Shown: in pieces, positions 7,097 to 14,219 of the stretch
How positions within the stretch are numbered: the first letter of the stretch is position 1
Layout: each line of letters starts with the position of its first letter
Origin: a virus
Direction: 5' to 3' (one strand)
Virus record (IMG/VR): IMGVR_UViG_3300048919_000061
Location: 1-21,965 of that record
Length of the DNA stretch: 21,965 nt
Made by a program: the position numbers and the translations under genes
Notes under the pieces: generated by a model
Told to the model about the DNA's origin: nothing
Databases searched by the model: none
What the model saw: the letters and a program-made list of their open reading frames with translations, nothing else

Positions 7097-8083
7097 ATGG
7101 CAACTGAAGCAACCGCAAACGCCGGCCTGACTGACGAAGAAGTGTTGGCACTGGCCGAAATGAACGAGCAGATCAATGGCGCCAGCGAAGACGACCCGGT
7201 GTTCAACATCGACGAAGTGGTTCGCAAGGGCCAAACCCCGGAAGATGCGGGCCTGATGCAGGCGGCTGCCAAGCTTGAGGCCGATACCGCCGCTGATGCC
7301 AAGGCTACCGAAGACGCTGCCGCCGCTGCCGCCCTGGCTGCCGCCGAAGCTGCCAAGCCAAAGGGCGAGCCAACCCCGGAAGAAAAGGCCGCCGCCGATG
7401 CCGCTGCCGCCGCCGCTGCTCAGGAAGAGCCAGCCCCAGTGGTTGACGCTGGCCAGCCGGTGCTGGTTGCTCAGGTGCCAGAAGGCACCGTTGAGCGCCT
7501 GGCTGCCATTGGTGATGAGAAGAAGGCCATCACCGCCAAGTTCGACGACGGCGACCTGACCGCCAGCGAAATGAACGCCGAGTTGGAAGCGCTGAACAAG
7601 GAAGAGCGCAAGCTGGAACGCGTCATTGACCGCGCCGAGATTGCCACCGACCTGGAGAACCAGCGCATCACCAACGACCGGACCAAGGAAATCAACACGT
7701 TCCTCAGTGACGTAAAGATTCCCAACGATCCGAAAAACCTGCGCTTCCAGACGCTGAACCAGGCGGTTATCCAAGTGGCCAGCGATCCGGCCAACGCCAC
7801 CTTGGGCGCCACGGCGATCATGCAAAAGGCCCATGAGCTGTGCGTCAAGGAAGGCGTGTTACCACCGAAGGCCGGCAAGACTGACCCGACACCAGCGCCG
7901 AAGAAAGAACTCAAGCCGCTCAATGCGCCGCCAACCCTGGCCGGCGTGCCAGCCTCCGACATCGCGGCGACCGAAGAAAACCGCTTTGCCCACCTCAACC
8001 GCATGAACCCTGACCAGCGCGAGGCGGCATTCGGCAAGATGAGCGAAGCTGACCAGAACGCCTACCTGGCCGCAGGAGCTTAA
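7097..8083 (+). CDS. Scaffold-like protein
   Basis: A 328-residue, very acidic and alanine-rich protein placed between portal and capsid genes, where tailed phages keep the scaffold that shapes the procapsid. The N-terminal third is Glu/Ala low complexity (with PTPEEKAAADAAAAAAAQEE). The centre is strongly helical with likely coiled coil (LTASEMNAELEALNKEERKLERVIDRAE, about residues 154-181). The C-terminal region has a Pro/Lys linker (PAPKKELKPLNAPP) and ends in a short helical segment (NRMNPDQREAAFGKMSEADQNAYL) that could contact coat protein. There is no protease motif. GAGG lies 10 bases before ATG 7097. The call rests on position and composition, not on a family match. Confidence 0.75.
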   Translation: MATEATANAGLTDEEVLALAEMNEQINGASEDDPVFNIDEVVRKGQTPEDAGLMQAAAKLEADTAADAKATEDAAAAAALAAAEAAKPKGEPTPEEKAAADAAAAAAAQEEPAPVVDAGQPVLVAQVPEGTVERLAAIGDEKKAITAKFDDGDLTASEMNAELEALNKEERKLERVIDRAEIATDLENQRITNDRTKEINTFLSDVKIPNDPKNLRFQTLNQAVIQVASDPANATLGATAIMQKAHELCVKEGVLPPKAGKTDPTPAPKKELKPLNAPPTLAGVPASDIAATEENRFAHLNRMNPDQREAAFGKMSEADQNAYLAAGA

Positions 8084-8087
8084 CCCT

Positions 8088-8285
8088 ATGCTGCGATTAG
8101 ACCTCAAGCCCGGAGAGAGCGTGAAGATCGGCGAAGGCCCGAACGCCGTCGTCATCACCCTCGAAGACAAATCAGGCCGGAATGCGCGCGTCGCGTTTGA
8201 GGCTGATCGCAGCGTGAAGATTGCCCGCGTCAAAGAGGACAGCACCCCGGCGCAATTCCTGCGCCAGGGCTTGATGGCCAGCTAA
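8088..8285 (+). CDS. CsrA-like small RNA-binding protein
   Basis: A 65-residue protein aligning end to end with CsrA/RsmA. MLRLDLKPGESVKIGEG parallels the CsrA start MLILTRRVGETLMIGD, keeping the LxL pattern, GE at 9-10 and IG at 14-15. RVAFEADRSVKIARVKE parallels the last strands of CsrA, with R47 where CsrA has the RNA-contacting R44. CsrA R6 is replaced by L6 and R7 by K7, so binding strength or specificity may differ. CsrA dimers bind GGA motifs in mRNA leaders to block or stabilise translation. The gene follows the scaffold gene by four bases (GGAG at 8075-8078) and lies directly upstream of the capsid leader. The fold call is good; the target is inference. Confidence 0.7.
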   Translation: MLRLDLKPGESVKIGEGPNAVVITLEDKSGRNARVAFEADRSVKIARVKEDSTPAQFLRQGLMAS

Positions 8286-8292
8286 CACAGGC

Positions 8293-8317
8293 GGCCGGTT
8301 GCAAAATGTAGCCGGCC
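8293..8317 (+). promoter_or_regulatory. GC-rich hairpin enclosing the P2 -35 box
   Basis: GGCCGG (8293-8298) pairs with CCGGCC (8312-8317) across a 13-base loop that contains the predicted -35 box. No T run follows, so it is not a standard terminator. It could be an operator-like inverted repeat or simply a stem in read-through transcripts. Confidence 0.5.
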
Positions 8318-8333
8318 GTTCGATAATCAAACC
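8299..8333 (+). promoter_or_regulatory. Sigma70-like promoter P2 for the capsid gene
   Basis: TTGCAA (8299-8304) and GATAAT (8322-8327) are 17 bp apart, and the -10 is followed by CAAACC. Bases 8318-8333 are identical to 424-439 of P1, and the -35 box is at the same distance. It lies in a 108-base non-coding gap before the major capsid gene, the gene that needs the most transcript. Repeated sequence, spacing and position together make a promoter the best reading. Confidence 0.78.
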
Positions 8334-8342
8334 AACGTAGAG

Positions 8343-8393
8343 CGCAGGAGCTGCCTATGTGACTGATTCACTCAATCACACGAGGGTAGCCAA
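8343..8393 (+). promoter_or_regulatory. Capsid leader with a start-stop element and small hairpins
   Basis: A strong Shine-Dalgarno (CAGGAG, 8345-8350) stands 6 bases before ATG 8357, but the next codon is TGA, giving a minimal ATG-TGA. GCAG/CTGC (8344-8347 with 8351-8354) can form a tiny hairpin presenting GAG with AGGA at its edge. A second short hairpin (8364-8368 with 8374-8378) follows. The real capsid site GAGGG (8382-8386) and ATG 8394 come after this. The 10-mer CGCAGGAGCT (8343-8352) also occurs at the ribosome binding site of the CsrA-like gene (8071-8080). Regulation by ribosome parking or CsrA binding is inference. Confidence 0.45.
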
Positions 8394-9491
8394 ATGGGCT
8401 CTACTGTCATCGCTTGGGGCGATCCCAAAGCACAAAAAGCATGGTCGACCGGCCTTGCCGTCGATCAAATCAAAAAAGCCTACTTCGAGAAGAAGTTCGT
8501 CGGCACTGACGAAAACTCGATCATCCAGCGCAAAACCGAACTCGAAAGCGATCCGGGCGACCGTGTGTCCTTCGACCTGTCGGTTCAGCTGCGCGGTGAA
8601 GCGACCGAGGGCGACGCTCGCCTCGAAGGCAAGGAAGAAAGCCAGAAGTATTACACCGACGAAGTAGCCATTGACCAGGTGCGTCACGCTGTGTCGGCTG
8701 GCGGTGCGATGACTCGCAAGCGTACCAACCTCAACCTGCGCGGTAACGCCAAGCGTCTGCTGTCGGATTACTGGTCGCGCTTCTACGATGAGCTGATGTT
8801 CATCTACCTGTCGGGCGACCGCGGTATCAACAAGGATTTCCTGTTCCCGCTCGGCTATACCGGTCGTGCCGGTAACGCCATTCAAGCCCCGGACGTCGGT
8901 CACCTGCTGTACGGCGGTGCCGCGACGTCCAAGGCCTCGATGGTTGCCGGCGACAAGATGAGCACCTTGCTGATCGAGAAGGCGCAGGTCAAATCCACCA
9001 TGCTCCAGGCGCAAGACCCGGAAGCGGCCAACATGGTGCCGGTCAGCATCGACGGTGAAGAGCACTACGTCTGTGTGATGAACCCGTTCCAGGCGCACGA
9101 CATGCGTACCGCTGCCGGTTCCGTCTGGTTGGACATCCAGAAAGCCGCAGCTGCTGCCGAAGGTCGCAACAACCCGATCTTCAAGGGTGGCTTGGGCATG
9201 GTGAAGAACGTGGTTCTGCACGAACACCGCAACGGTATCCGCTTCAGCGACTACGGCGCAGGCGCCAACGTGGCAGCCGGTCGTGCACTGTTCATGGGCC
9301 GTCAAGCCGGTGTTGTGGCTTACGGCACCCAGGGCGGTCTGCGCTGGAGCTGGAAAGAAGAAATGAAGGACTACGACAACGAACCAACGGTAGCGGCTGG
9401 CGCGATCTTCGGCATCAAGAAGGCCCGCTTCAACTCCCGCGACTTCGGCGTGCTGTCCCTCGACACCGCTTGCGTTGACCCTAACGCCTAA
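8394..9491 (+). CDS. Major capsid protein (N4-gp56 family)
   Basis: A 365-residue coat protein that should assemble the icosahedral head around the scaffold. The early part has GDPKAQKAWSTGLAVDQIKKAYFEKKF and the ELESDPGDRVSFDLSVQLRG strand pattern, typical of the N4-gp56 coat family with an HK97-type fold. Later landmarks are MTRKRTNLNLRGNAKRLLSDYW, a GRAGNAI-type loop region and the C-terminal WSWKEEMKDYDNEPTVAAGAIFG segment. The length is near the usual value for the family. It has its own promoter and leader, GAGGG 7 bases before ATG 8394, and very uniform preferred codons, as expected of a highly expressed gene. Confidence 0.92.
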   Translation: MGSTVIAWGDPKAQKAWSTGLAVDQIKKAYFEKKFVGTDENSIIQRKTELESDPGDRVSFDLSVQLRGEATEGDARLEGKEESQKYYTDEVAIDQVRHAVSAGGAMTRKRTNLNLRGNAKRLLSDYWSRFYDELMFIYLSGDRGINKDFLFPLGYTGRAGNAIQAPDVGHLLYGGAATSKASMVAGDKMSTLLIEKAQVKSTMLQAQDPEAANMVPVSIDGEEHYVCVMNPFQAHDMRTAAGSVWLDIQKAAAAAEGRNNPIFKGGLGMVKNVVLHEHRNGIRFSDYGAGANVAAGRALFMGRQAGVVAYGTQGGLRWSWKEEMKDYDNEPTVAAGAIFGIKKARFNSRDFGVLSLDTACVDPNA

Positions 9492-9506
9492 TCTGAGGAC
9501 GACATC

Positions 9507-9927
9507 ATGGCTATTGTTCAATCCCGCTGGGCCGGTTTCTTGCGAAGCTGGCACCGTCAAGGCTGAGCGCTACACCTACACCGTGCCGGCCGGCGTAACC
9601 CTGTCCGCAGGCGACATCATCGAGCTGGCGATCCTGCCGGCGTATCACACCGTGCTCGATGCCACCCTGGTAATCGATGAGGCTGGCACCGCCACCTATG
9701 ATGTCGGCATCATGTCGAGTATCCCGGGTGACACCACGCAATCGCGCACTTGCGGCGCCGAGCTGTTCTCCGGTGCAGCCGACGCCCTGGCGACGCGCAT
9801 GTCGCTGATTGGCGGTTTCCGCATCGTGCCGATTCCCGGTGATCGCTCGATTGGTGTGAAGGTTGTCGGTGCTTCGGTCGTGGGCGCAGGTCAGATCATT
9901 GACCTGATCCTGTACACCAAGCAGTAA
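9507..9927 (+). CDS. Small virion protein after capsid, with an apparent frameshift near its start
   Basis: The ATG at 9507 has a well-placed GAGGA (9495-9499) but its frame (MAIVQSRWAGFLRSW...) stops at TGA within about 20 codons. The +1 frame is open from there to TAA 9927 and encodes a clear protein (AERYTYTVPAGVTLSAGDIIELAILP, ending IIDLILYTKQ), rich in beta strands and Gly/Ala/Val. Removing one G from GGG at 9529-9531 joins both parts as MAIVQSRWPVSCEAGTVKAE. The only in-frame starts without a shift are TTG codons (9475, 9514) with no suitable ribosome site. Position right after the coat gene suggests a head decoration or minor capsid protein. Sequencing error, true mutation and programmed +1 shift are all possible. 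Confidence 0.65.
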
Positions 9928-9948
9928 CAGGGACGTTACGCACCCGAA

Positions 9949-9975
9949 AGGGCCGGTCTAGGCTGGCCCTTTTTT
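9949..9975 (+). terminator. Rho-independent terminator after the capsid unit
   Basis: An 8-bp stem (9949-9956 with 9963-9970, one G-U pair) with a 6-base loop is followed by a T run (9970-9975). It lies 22 bases after the stop of the small virion gene and would end most transcripts from P2, limiting read-through into the tailspike region. Confidence 0.9.
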
Positions 9976-10000
9976 GTACCCACTACTAAAGGTTCTCCTT

Positions 10001-10747
10001 ATGTTTATCGAGTGCATCCTTCGTCGCGATCCGCCTGCTGTCGTCACCCTGGGCACTACTGCCTACCAATTCAAGCCTGATAGCCAAGGCCGCCATGTCT
10101 GCGAGGTTGAAGACAACGCGCACCTGGCCCGCCTGCTGAGCATCAGTGAAGCCTATCGCCTGCCGGGCGATGAGCCGATTCCGCAAGCCCTGATCCCGGC
10201 CATCGTCGAGCATACGCTGCCGACGGCTGCCGCCACCCTGGCGCCGGTCGATGAAAACGAAGTCAAGGGTAGCACCGTACACCCGGCCACCTTTAACCTT
10301 GGCGGCCCTGAGCTGTTCGAACTGGCCGATGTGGTCGATCACGCACTGAGCCTGAGCGGCCTGACCACCCCCGAGTGGAATAGCTTGCCGGACGAAGACC
10401 GTCATAACTTCATCGACCTGGCCCTGGACGACCTCGACACCCGCGAGCCAGTCGACGTGACCGAAGAGCCTGCGCGTGCGCCGGTCACTGAAGCCGCAAA
10501 GCCGATTACCGAGACAGCGCCGGTTTCGGTCGCTGGGAACTCGAACGGCGACGCGCCGAAAGAAGGCCAGGACGCTACGGGCGGTAACGTCAGCGGCCCG
10601 GACAGTGACAAAGCACGGTACGAGGCTGAGCGCGAAGCCCTGGCCGTGGCTTACAAGGACAAGTTCGGCGCGCGCCCACACTACAAGTGGTCAATGGAAA
10701 AGATCACCGAAGAACTGGCCAAGCCTGTAGAACTGCCAAAGGAATAA
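10001..10747 (+). CDS. Phage head/tail accessory protein with SAP-like C-terminus
   Basis: A 248-residue protein. Residues 1-60 (MFIECILRR, VTLGTTAYQFKPDSQGRHVCEV, HLARLLSISEAYRL) form a small beta/alpha domain of a type common in phage structural operons. The middle is acidic, and about 150-205 is a Pro/Ala/Thr-rich linker. The C-terminal 40 residues (ALAVAYKDKFGARPHYKWSMEKITEELAK) resemble the short helix-extended-helix SAP/HeH motif seen at ends of phage proteins, usually linked to nucleic-acid binding. I chose ATG 10001, with AAGG about 8 bases upstream, over an upstream start at 9974 that overlaps the terminator T run. It sits between the capsid unit and the tailspike. The exact role is unknown. 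Confidence 0.72.
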   Translation: MFIECILRRDPPAVVTLGTTAYQFKPDSQGRHVCEVEDNAHLARLLSISEAYRLPGDEPIPQALIPAIVEHTLPTAAATLAPVDENEVKGSTVHPATFNLGGPELFELADVVDHALSLSGLTTPEWNSLPDEDRHNFIDLALDDLDTREPVDVTEEPARAPVTEAAKPITETAPVSVAGNSNGDAPKEGQDATGGNVSGPDSDKARYEAEREALAVAYKDKFGARPHYKWSMEKITEELAKPVELPKE

Positions 10748-10751
10748 GCGC

Positions 10752-12887
10752 ATGCAGAAGTACGCCGATGTTGTCCTTGATCGCAAAGGGAATGTGGTTC
10801 CCGGTGCAACGGTGCGGGTGAATACCAGCGCGGGCGCGGAGGCGGTGCTGTACGCCGCCAATGGTTCCAGCCCGATCAGCAACCCCGTCATCACGGATAA
10901 CCTCGGATGCTTCGCCTTCTACGCCGTCAACGGCCGCTATAACTTGCAGGTCTACATCGGCAGCGCCTTGTTCACCGTCAGTAATGACTTCCTGCTGGAA
11001 GACCCGCAGGACGAAACCCCGGAAGTGATCAAGAACGGGATCATCAAGGATTCGGCGCTGACCAATGTCACGATTGACGGTAAGGAGCCTGGCTACAAAG
11101 AGGATACCGATGCCCTTGGCGCATCCTTGTTGATCATCAAGGGCAAGACGGTGGTTATCGGGGATAGTGGTTACAGTCCGGTGGGTAGCAATATCGATGC
11201 GGCAATTCTGTCCGCGATCACCAGCGGCGCCAAGAACATTGAAATTCCAGATGATCGCTTTGAAGTCACCAACACCTGGCGACTTCCGTCTGGCGTCAAC
11301 GTCAAGGGGCGCGGCGGGCGGTTTTCGAAAATTGTACCTAAGGCCGGCGGCGACATTTCTTCCAATGGTGGTCGAATCATCATTGGCAACGGCAAAACCT
11401 CGCCAAGCATCGACAATACGACTTGGCAAACCACCTACCCGAACATGATGAGCGGGGAGATATCCCTGCTTCAGTTCATTAACGAAGATTCACTGACTGA
11501 AATGAATGGCCTGTTGCTGATGGGAAGCTATATCAGCGACGAGCTGTGGTTTGACAGCTTTAATCAGGCGGTGTCGAGACCAACAGGTCTTTACGCGGAC
11601 AGCTTTGAAATTCATCGCCTGTTCGTGCAGCGCGCTCTGGGCAATACAAAATATCAGGTTGAAGTTCAGGGCCTGGGCGATGGTTTTGTGATGGAAGGCT
11701 GCCACTTCCCCTATGACACTATCAATGGCTGGAGCACCAAGGGCGCACGCATCGTCGGTGTGGCAGGCGGTCGTATCGATAACGGCATTGGTGGTGACTA
11801 TCTGATTGAGCGCTGCGCCCAACTTGATTTCAGGGCCGGGCACTGGGAGCGAGGTCAGCACATCTATGACTCGTCGAACGTCAATCATCAGGGTGTTTTT
11901 CTTCCAGATACCCGCATCCCGGTCATCACTCGCGGCACCTTGGCCTCCAGTAATAACGAGTCGCGGTTTATTTGCAGCTTCACCAACACAGCTTTCCGCA
12001 ACATCGAAGGGCTGATGGAGTGGTCGGGCTTCCATATCCAGCAAGGCGCCTCGGTACAGATTGCCGTCGACAACTGCTATCAGGAGTGGAGCGCCCAGGG
12101 TGATTTCTCGCGCAACCAACAGGCGGGGATTCGACTTTGCCAAGAGGACGGTACGACGCCACTACCGAGCTTCAACAGCTATTCCTATCTGACTTCGAAG
12201 AAGGCGTTCGTCAACATCCCGTACCGTGTCGATCTGGATCACTTTATTCGCTGCCTGGATGATGTATTCACCGGCCTTGTTTCCGCATCAACTCGCGTTG
12301 AGGCGGTTGGCTCGCGCAATGCTGGAGTCAACCAATGGAAGATTGCGACCGGGACGTTCTATTACAACGCCCAAATTATGTACGACACCACTCGTGCCAT
12401 TGGGCGTAGCCCGACAAACTCGGAGGTATCTGCCACCGTTTCCAGCCTGGGCACGATGGTTGTGCTCAACGCCAGTTTTGGCAACAAGCCGAGGAGTGGG
12501 ATCATTCGCCTGTATCGGGGTACGACGCCCGGCGTGTATGACCAGTTTGTCGACATTCATACCATCGGCTCGACCTGGCTGCACGACGACGGGGTGTTGG
12601 TGAATGGCATTGCCTGGGTTGCGCGAACCCCTGGCGCAATGAACGTCATCAATAGCATGGGTGAGTCGCTGAGATTTTCAGGCGGACTGGTGGAAATGGT
12701 GTCGACCGCACTGCCAAATACTGCCGGCACTTGGACAAAAGGGGATCGCATCACCCGGATAGACTCCGTTGTTGATGCAAACAACATGCTGCTGATCGGA
12801 CACCACCGCCTAACCAGCAGCTCCGGCACCTCGACGACTACGGACTGGGCGAACTTGCGTACCAGTACCGTATCGCCTGCAACGTGA
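10752..12887 (+). CDS. Tailspike / tail fibre with beta-helix (receptor-binding, possible depolymerase)
   Basis: A 711-residue protein. Residues 1-95 (MQKYADVVLDRKGNVVPGATV, NPVITDNLGCFAFYAVNGRYNLQVY) are an N-terminal module of the kind that attaches spikes to podovirus particles. From about 125, PVGSNIDAAILSAI and KNIEIPDDRFEVTNTWRLPSGVNVKGRGG open a pectate-lyase-like right-handed beta helix running to about 560, where surface polysaccharide is usually bound or cut. The C-terminal part (YRGTTPGVYDQFVDIHTIGSTWLHDDGV onward) looks like a trimerisation/receptor tip. The middle is visibly poorer in GC than its neighbours, which suggests exchange of the specificity region. Catalytic residues cannot be assigned by eye. 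AAGGAA lies about 9 bases before ATG 10752. Confidence 0.85.
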   Translation: MQKYADVVLDRKGNVVPGATVRVNTSAGAEAVLYAANGSSPISNPVITDNLGCFAFYAVNGRYNLQVYIGSALFTVSNDFLLEDPQDETPEVIKNGIIKDSALTNVTIDGKEPGYKEDTDALGASLLIIKGKTVVIGDSGYSPVGSNIDAAILSAITSGAKNIEIPDDRFEVTNTWRLPSGVNVKGRGGRFSKIVPKAGGDISSNGGRIIIGNGKTSPSIDNTTWQTTYPNMMSGEISLLQFINEDSLTEMNGLLLMGSYISDELWFDSFNQAVSRPTGLYADSFEIHRLFVQRALGNTKYQVEVQGLGDGFVMEGCHFPYDTINGWSTKGARIVGVAGGRIDNGIGGDYLIERCAQLDFRAGHWERGQHIYDSSNVNHQGVFLPDTRIPVITRGTLASSNNESRFICSFTNTAFRNIEGLMEWSGFHIQQGASVQIAVDNCYQEWSAQGDFSRNQQAGIRLCQEDGTTPLPSFNSYSYLTSKKAFVNIPYRVDLDHFIRCLDDVFTGLVSASTRVEAVGSRNAGVNQWKIATGTFYYNAQIMYDTTRAIGRSPTNSEVSATVSSLGTMVVLNASFGNKPRSGIIRLYRGTTPGVYDQFVDIHTIGSTWLHDDGVLVNGIAWVARTPGAMNVINSMGESLRFSGGLVEMVSTALPNTAGTWTKGDRITRIDSVVDANNMLLIGHHRLTSSSGTSTTTDWANLRTSTVSPAT

Positions 12888-12913
12888 CGCCGAACAGAAA
12901 GGAATGCTGATAA

Positions 12914-13597
12914 ATGCCCATCATCATTGACTACGCCGTTGAAGTCCGCCCGATCGCGGTATCGAGCCTGATCTACCGGGCCGGCCTGCTGCTGCAGGAC
13001 GAAGAGCATGTGCGCTGGACAACGCTGGAGTTGATCGAGTGGATCAATGAGGCCGCCGGCGCGTTGGTCACGCTGCGTCCGAGCGCTGGCGCCCGATTAG
13101 CAGTACTGACGCTGCTGGCCGGAACGCAGCAGGAGTTGTCTGATGAGGTCGTGCAGCTGCTCGATGTCGTGCGCAACCTGGGCGTCGACAGCTTGACGCC
13201 GGGGCGGGCCATTCGCTTGGCTGAGCGCCACTTGTTCGACAGCGCCGATCCCGACTGGCATGCCCGGGCGGGTAAGTCCGTAATCAAACACTACATCTAT
13301 GACGATCGCACGCCGAAAGTGTTCTACGTCTACCCGCCCGCTCTGGCCGGGACCAAGCTGCAGGCCAGCCTGAGTGTCATGCCGGCGCTGGTCACAACTG
13401 AGGACGACAACCTGGGGCTGGGCGCTCAGTTTGAAAGCGCGATCATCAACTACGTGGTGTTTCGCGCCATGGCCAAGGACAGCGAATATGCCAACGGTGC
13501 TATCGCCACCGGCTACTACCAAGCCTTTCAGGCGGCACTCGGCGGCAAGGACGCGGGCGAGCAGTCGGTATCCCCTAACACCAAGGTGCCCGCATGA
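12914..13597 (+). CDS. DUF6682-like head-tail connector protein
   Basis: A 227-residue protein. IAVSSLIYRAGLLLQDEEHVRWTTLELIEWINEAAGALVTLRPSA at the start, then LLDVVRNLG, PGRAIRLAERHLFDSADPDWHA, VIKHYIYDDRTPKVFYVYPP and a C-terminal INYVVFRAMAKDSEYANG...YYQAF, match the pattern of DUF6682 phage proteins encoded between head and tail genes. Such proteins are thought to bridge portal and tail as adaptors; that role is family-level inference. AAAGGA is about 10 bases before ATG 12914. Its stop overlaps the next start. Confidence 0.8.
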   Translation: MPIIIDYAVEVRPIAVSSLIYRAGLLLQDEEHVRWTTLELIEWINEAAGALVTLRPSAGARLAVLTLLAGTQQELSDEVVQLLDVVRNLGVDSLTPGRAIRLAERHLFDSADPDWHARAGKSVIKHYIYDDRTPKVFYVYPPALAGTKLQASLSVMPALVTTEDDNLGLGAQFESAIINYVVFRAMAKDSEYANGAIATGYYQAFQAALGGKDAGEQSVSPNTKVPA

Positions 13598-14208
13598 TCG
13601 ACCTCGACGTATTTATGCCCAGCATCCTGCCCTATGCGCCAGGCTGCCCGGAACCGACCGCGTTCACCGCCATCATTCAGGCGGCGCAAGCCTTCTGTGA
13701 GCGCACCCGCTTGTGGCGTGATCGTGATCAGTTCAACGTCACGCCGACCAGCTGCAACGCGGTGTGTGCACCGAATGGTGCCGAGCTGTTCGAGATTGAG
13801 AGCGCGCGTTTTAATGGTTGCGATTTAGAACCAATCTCCCTGGCCGATTTGGACACCAAGCACCCCACCTGGCGGCAAATGTCGGCGGGCGAGGCTCGCT
13901 GGATCACGCAGACCGAGCCGGGCAGCGTGCTGCTGGTGCCAACCTGCACCGGCACCCTGGACCTGTCGACCATCCTGCGCCCGGCGGATAACGCCGAGCA
14001 GTTGCCGGACCTGTTCAGTCAGTACACGCAAGTGATCGCGGACGGCGCGCTGGGTGATATCCTGATGCTGCCGGCGCAGAGCTTCAGCGATCCATCGCGG
14101 GCACAATTTTATTCGATGCGGTTTGATAATCGAATCGATGAACTATTTAATCGAACCATCCAAGGCCAGCAGCGGGCACCCGTCCGCACGCGCGCCCGTT
14201 TCTTCTAA
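13594..14208 (+). CDS. Tail adaptor-type structural protein
   Basis: A 204-residue protein. The opening MIDLDVFMPSILPYAPGCPEPTAFTAIIQAAQAFCERTRLW is the usual start of a phage connector/tail-tube-type protein that follows DUF6682 genes. Beta-rich middle, then TQVIADGALGDILMLP and a C-terminal helix (SDPSRAQFYSMRFDNRIDELFN), ending in an Arg-rich tail. It overlaps the previous stop by four bases (ATGA). The last 35 codons contain a run of codons rare elsewhere in this window (TTT, TAT, AAT, CGA, CTA), and a predicted promoter lies in that run, so the protein end and a DNA signal seem to share sequence. Confidence 0.75.
   Translation: MIDLDVFMPSILPYAPGCPEPTAFTAIIQAAQAFCERTRLWRDRDQFNVTPTSCNAVCAPNGAELFEIESARFNGCDLEPISLADLDTKHPTWRQMSAGEARWITQTEPGSVLLVPTCTGTLDLSTILRPADNAEQLPDLFSQYTQVIADGALGDILMLPAQSFSDPSRAQFYSMRFDNRIDELFNRTIQGQQRAPVRTRARFF
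14123..14157 (+). promoter_or_regulatory. Sigma70-like promoter P3 inside the end of the connector gene
   Basis: TTGATA (14123-14128, 5 of 6 to -35 consensus) and TTTAAT (14146-14151, 5 of 6 to -10) are 17 bp apart, followed by CGAACC. The block TAATCGAACC differs by one base from TAATCAAACC in P1 and P2, at the same distance after the -35 box. A further P1-like sequence overlaps at 14120-14136 (14 of 17 matches to 423-439). The host codons here are AT-rich and unlike the rest of the gene. The tail-fibre module starts at 14220, about 60 bases downstream. Confidence 0.62.
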
Positions 14209-14219
14209 GGAGTACGCCC

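Noticed and set aside
8359-8667. A 102-codon + strand frame overlapping the capsid start
   Set aside because: It is a shadow frame of the capsid gene, Lys/Arg/Ser-rich without domains, and begins in the leader's start-stop element.
9475-9513. TTG starts at 9475 or 9514 for the post-capsid protein
   Set aside because: TTG 9475 lies inside the capsid gene without a ribosome site; TTG 9514 is about 14 bases from GAGGA. The well-placed ATG 9507 in another frame makes a frameshift more likely.
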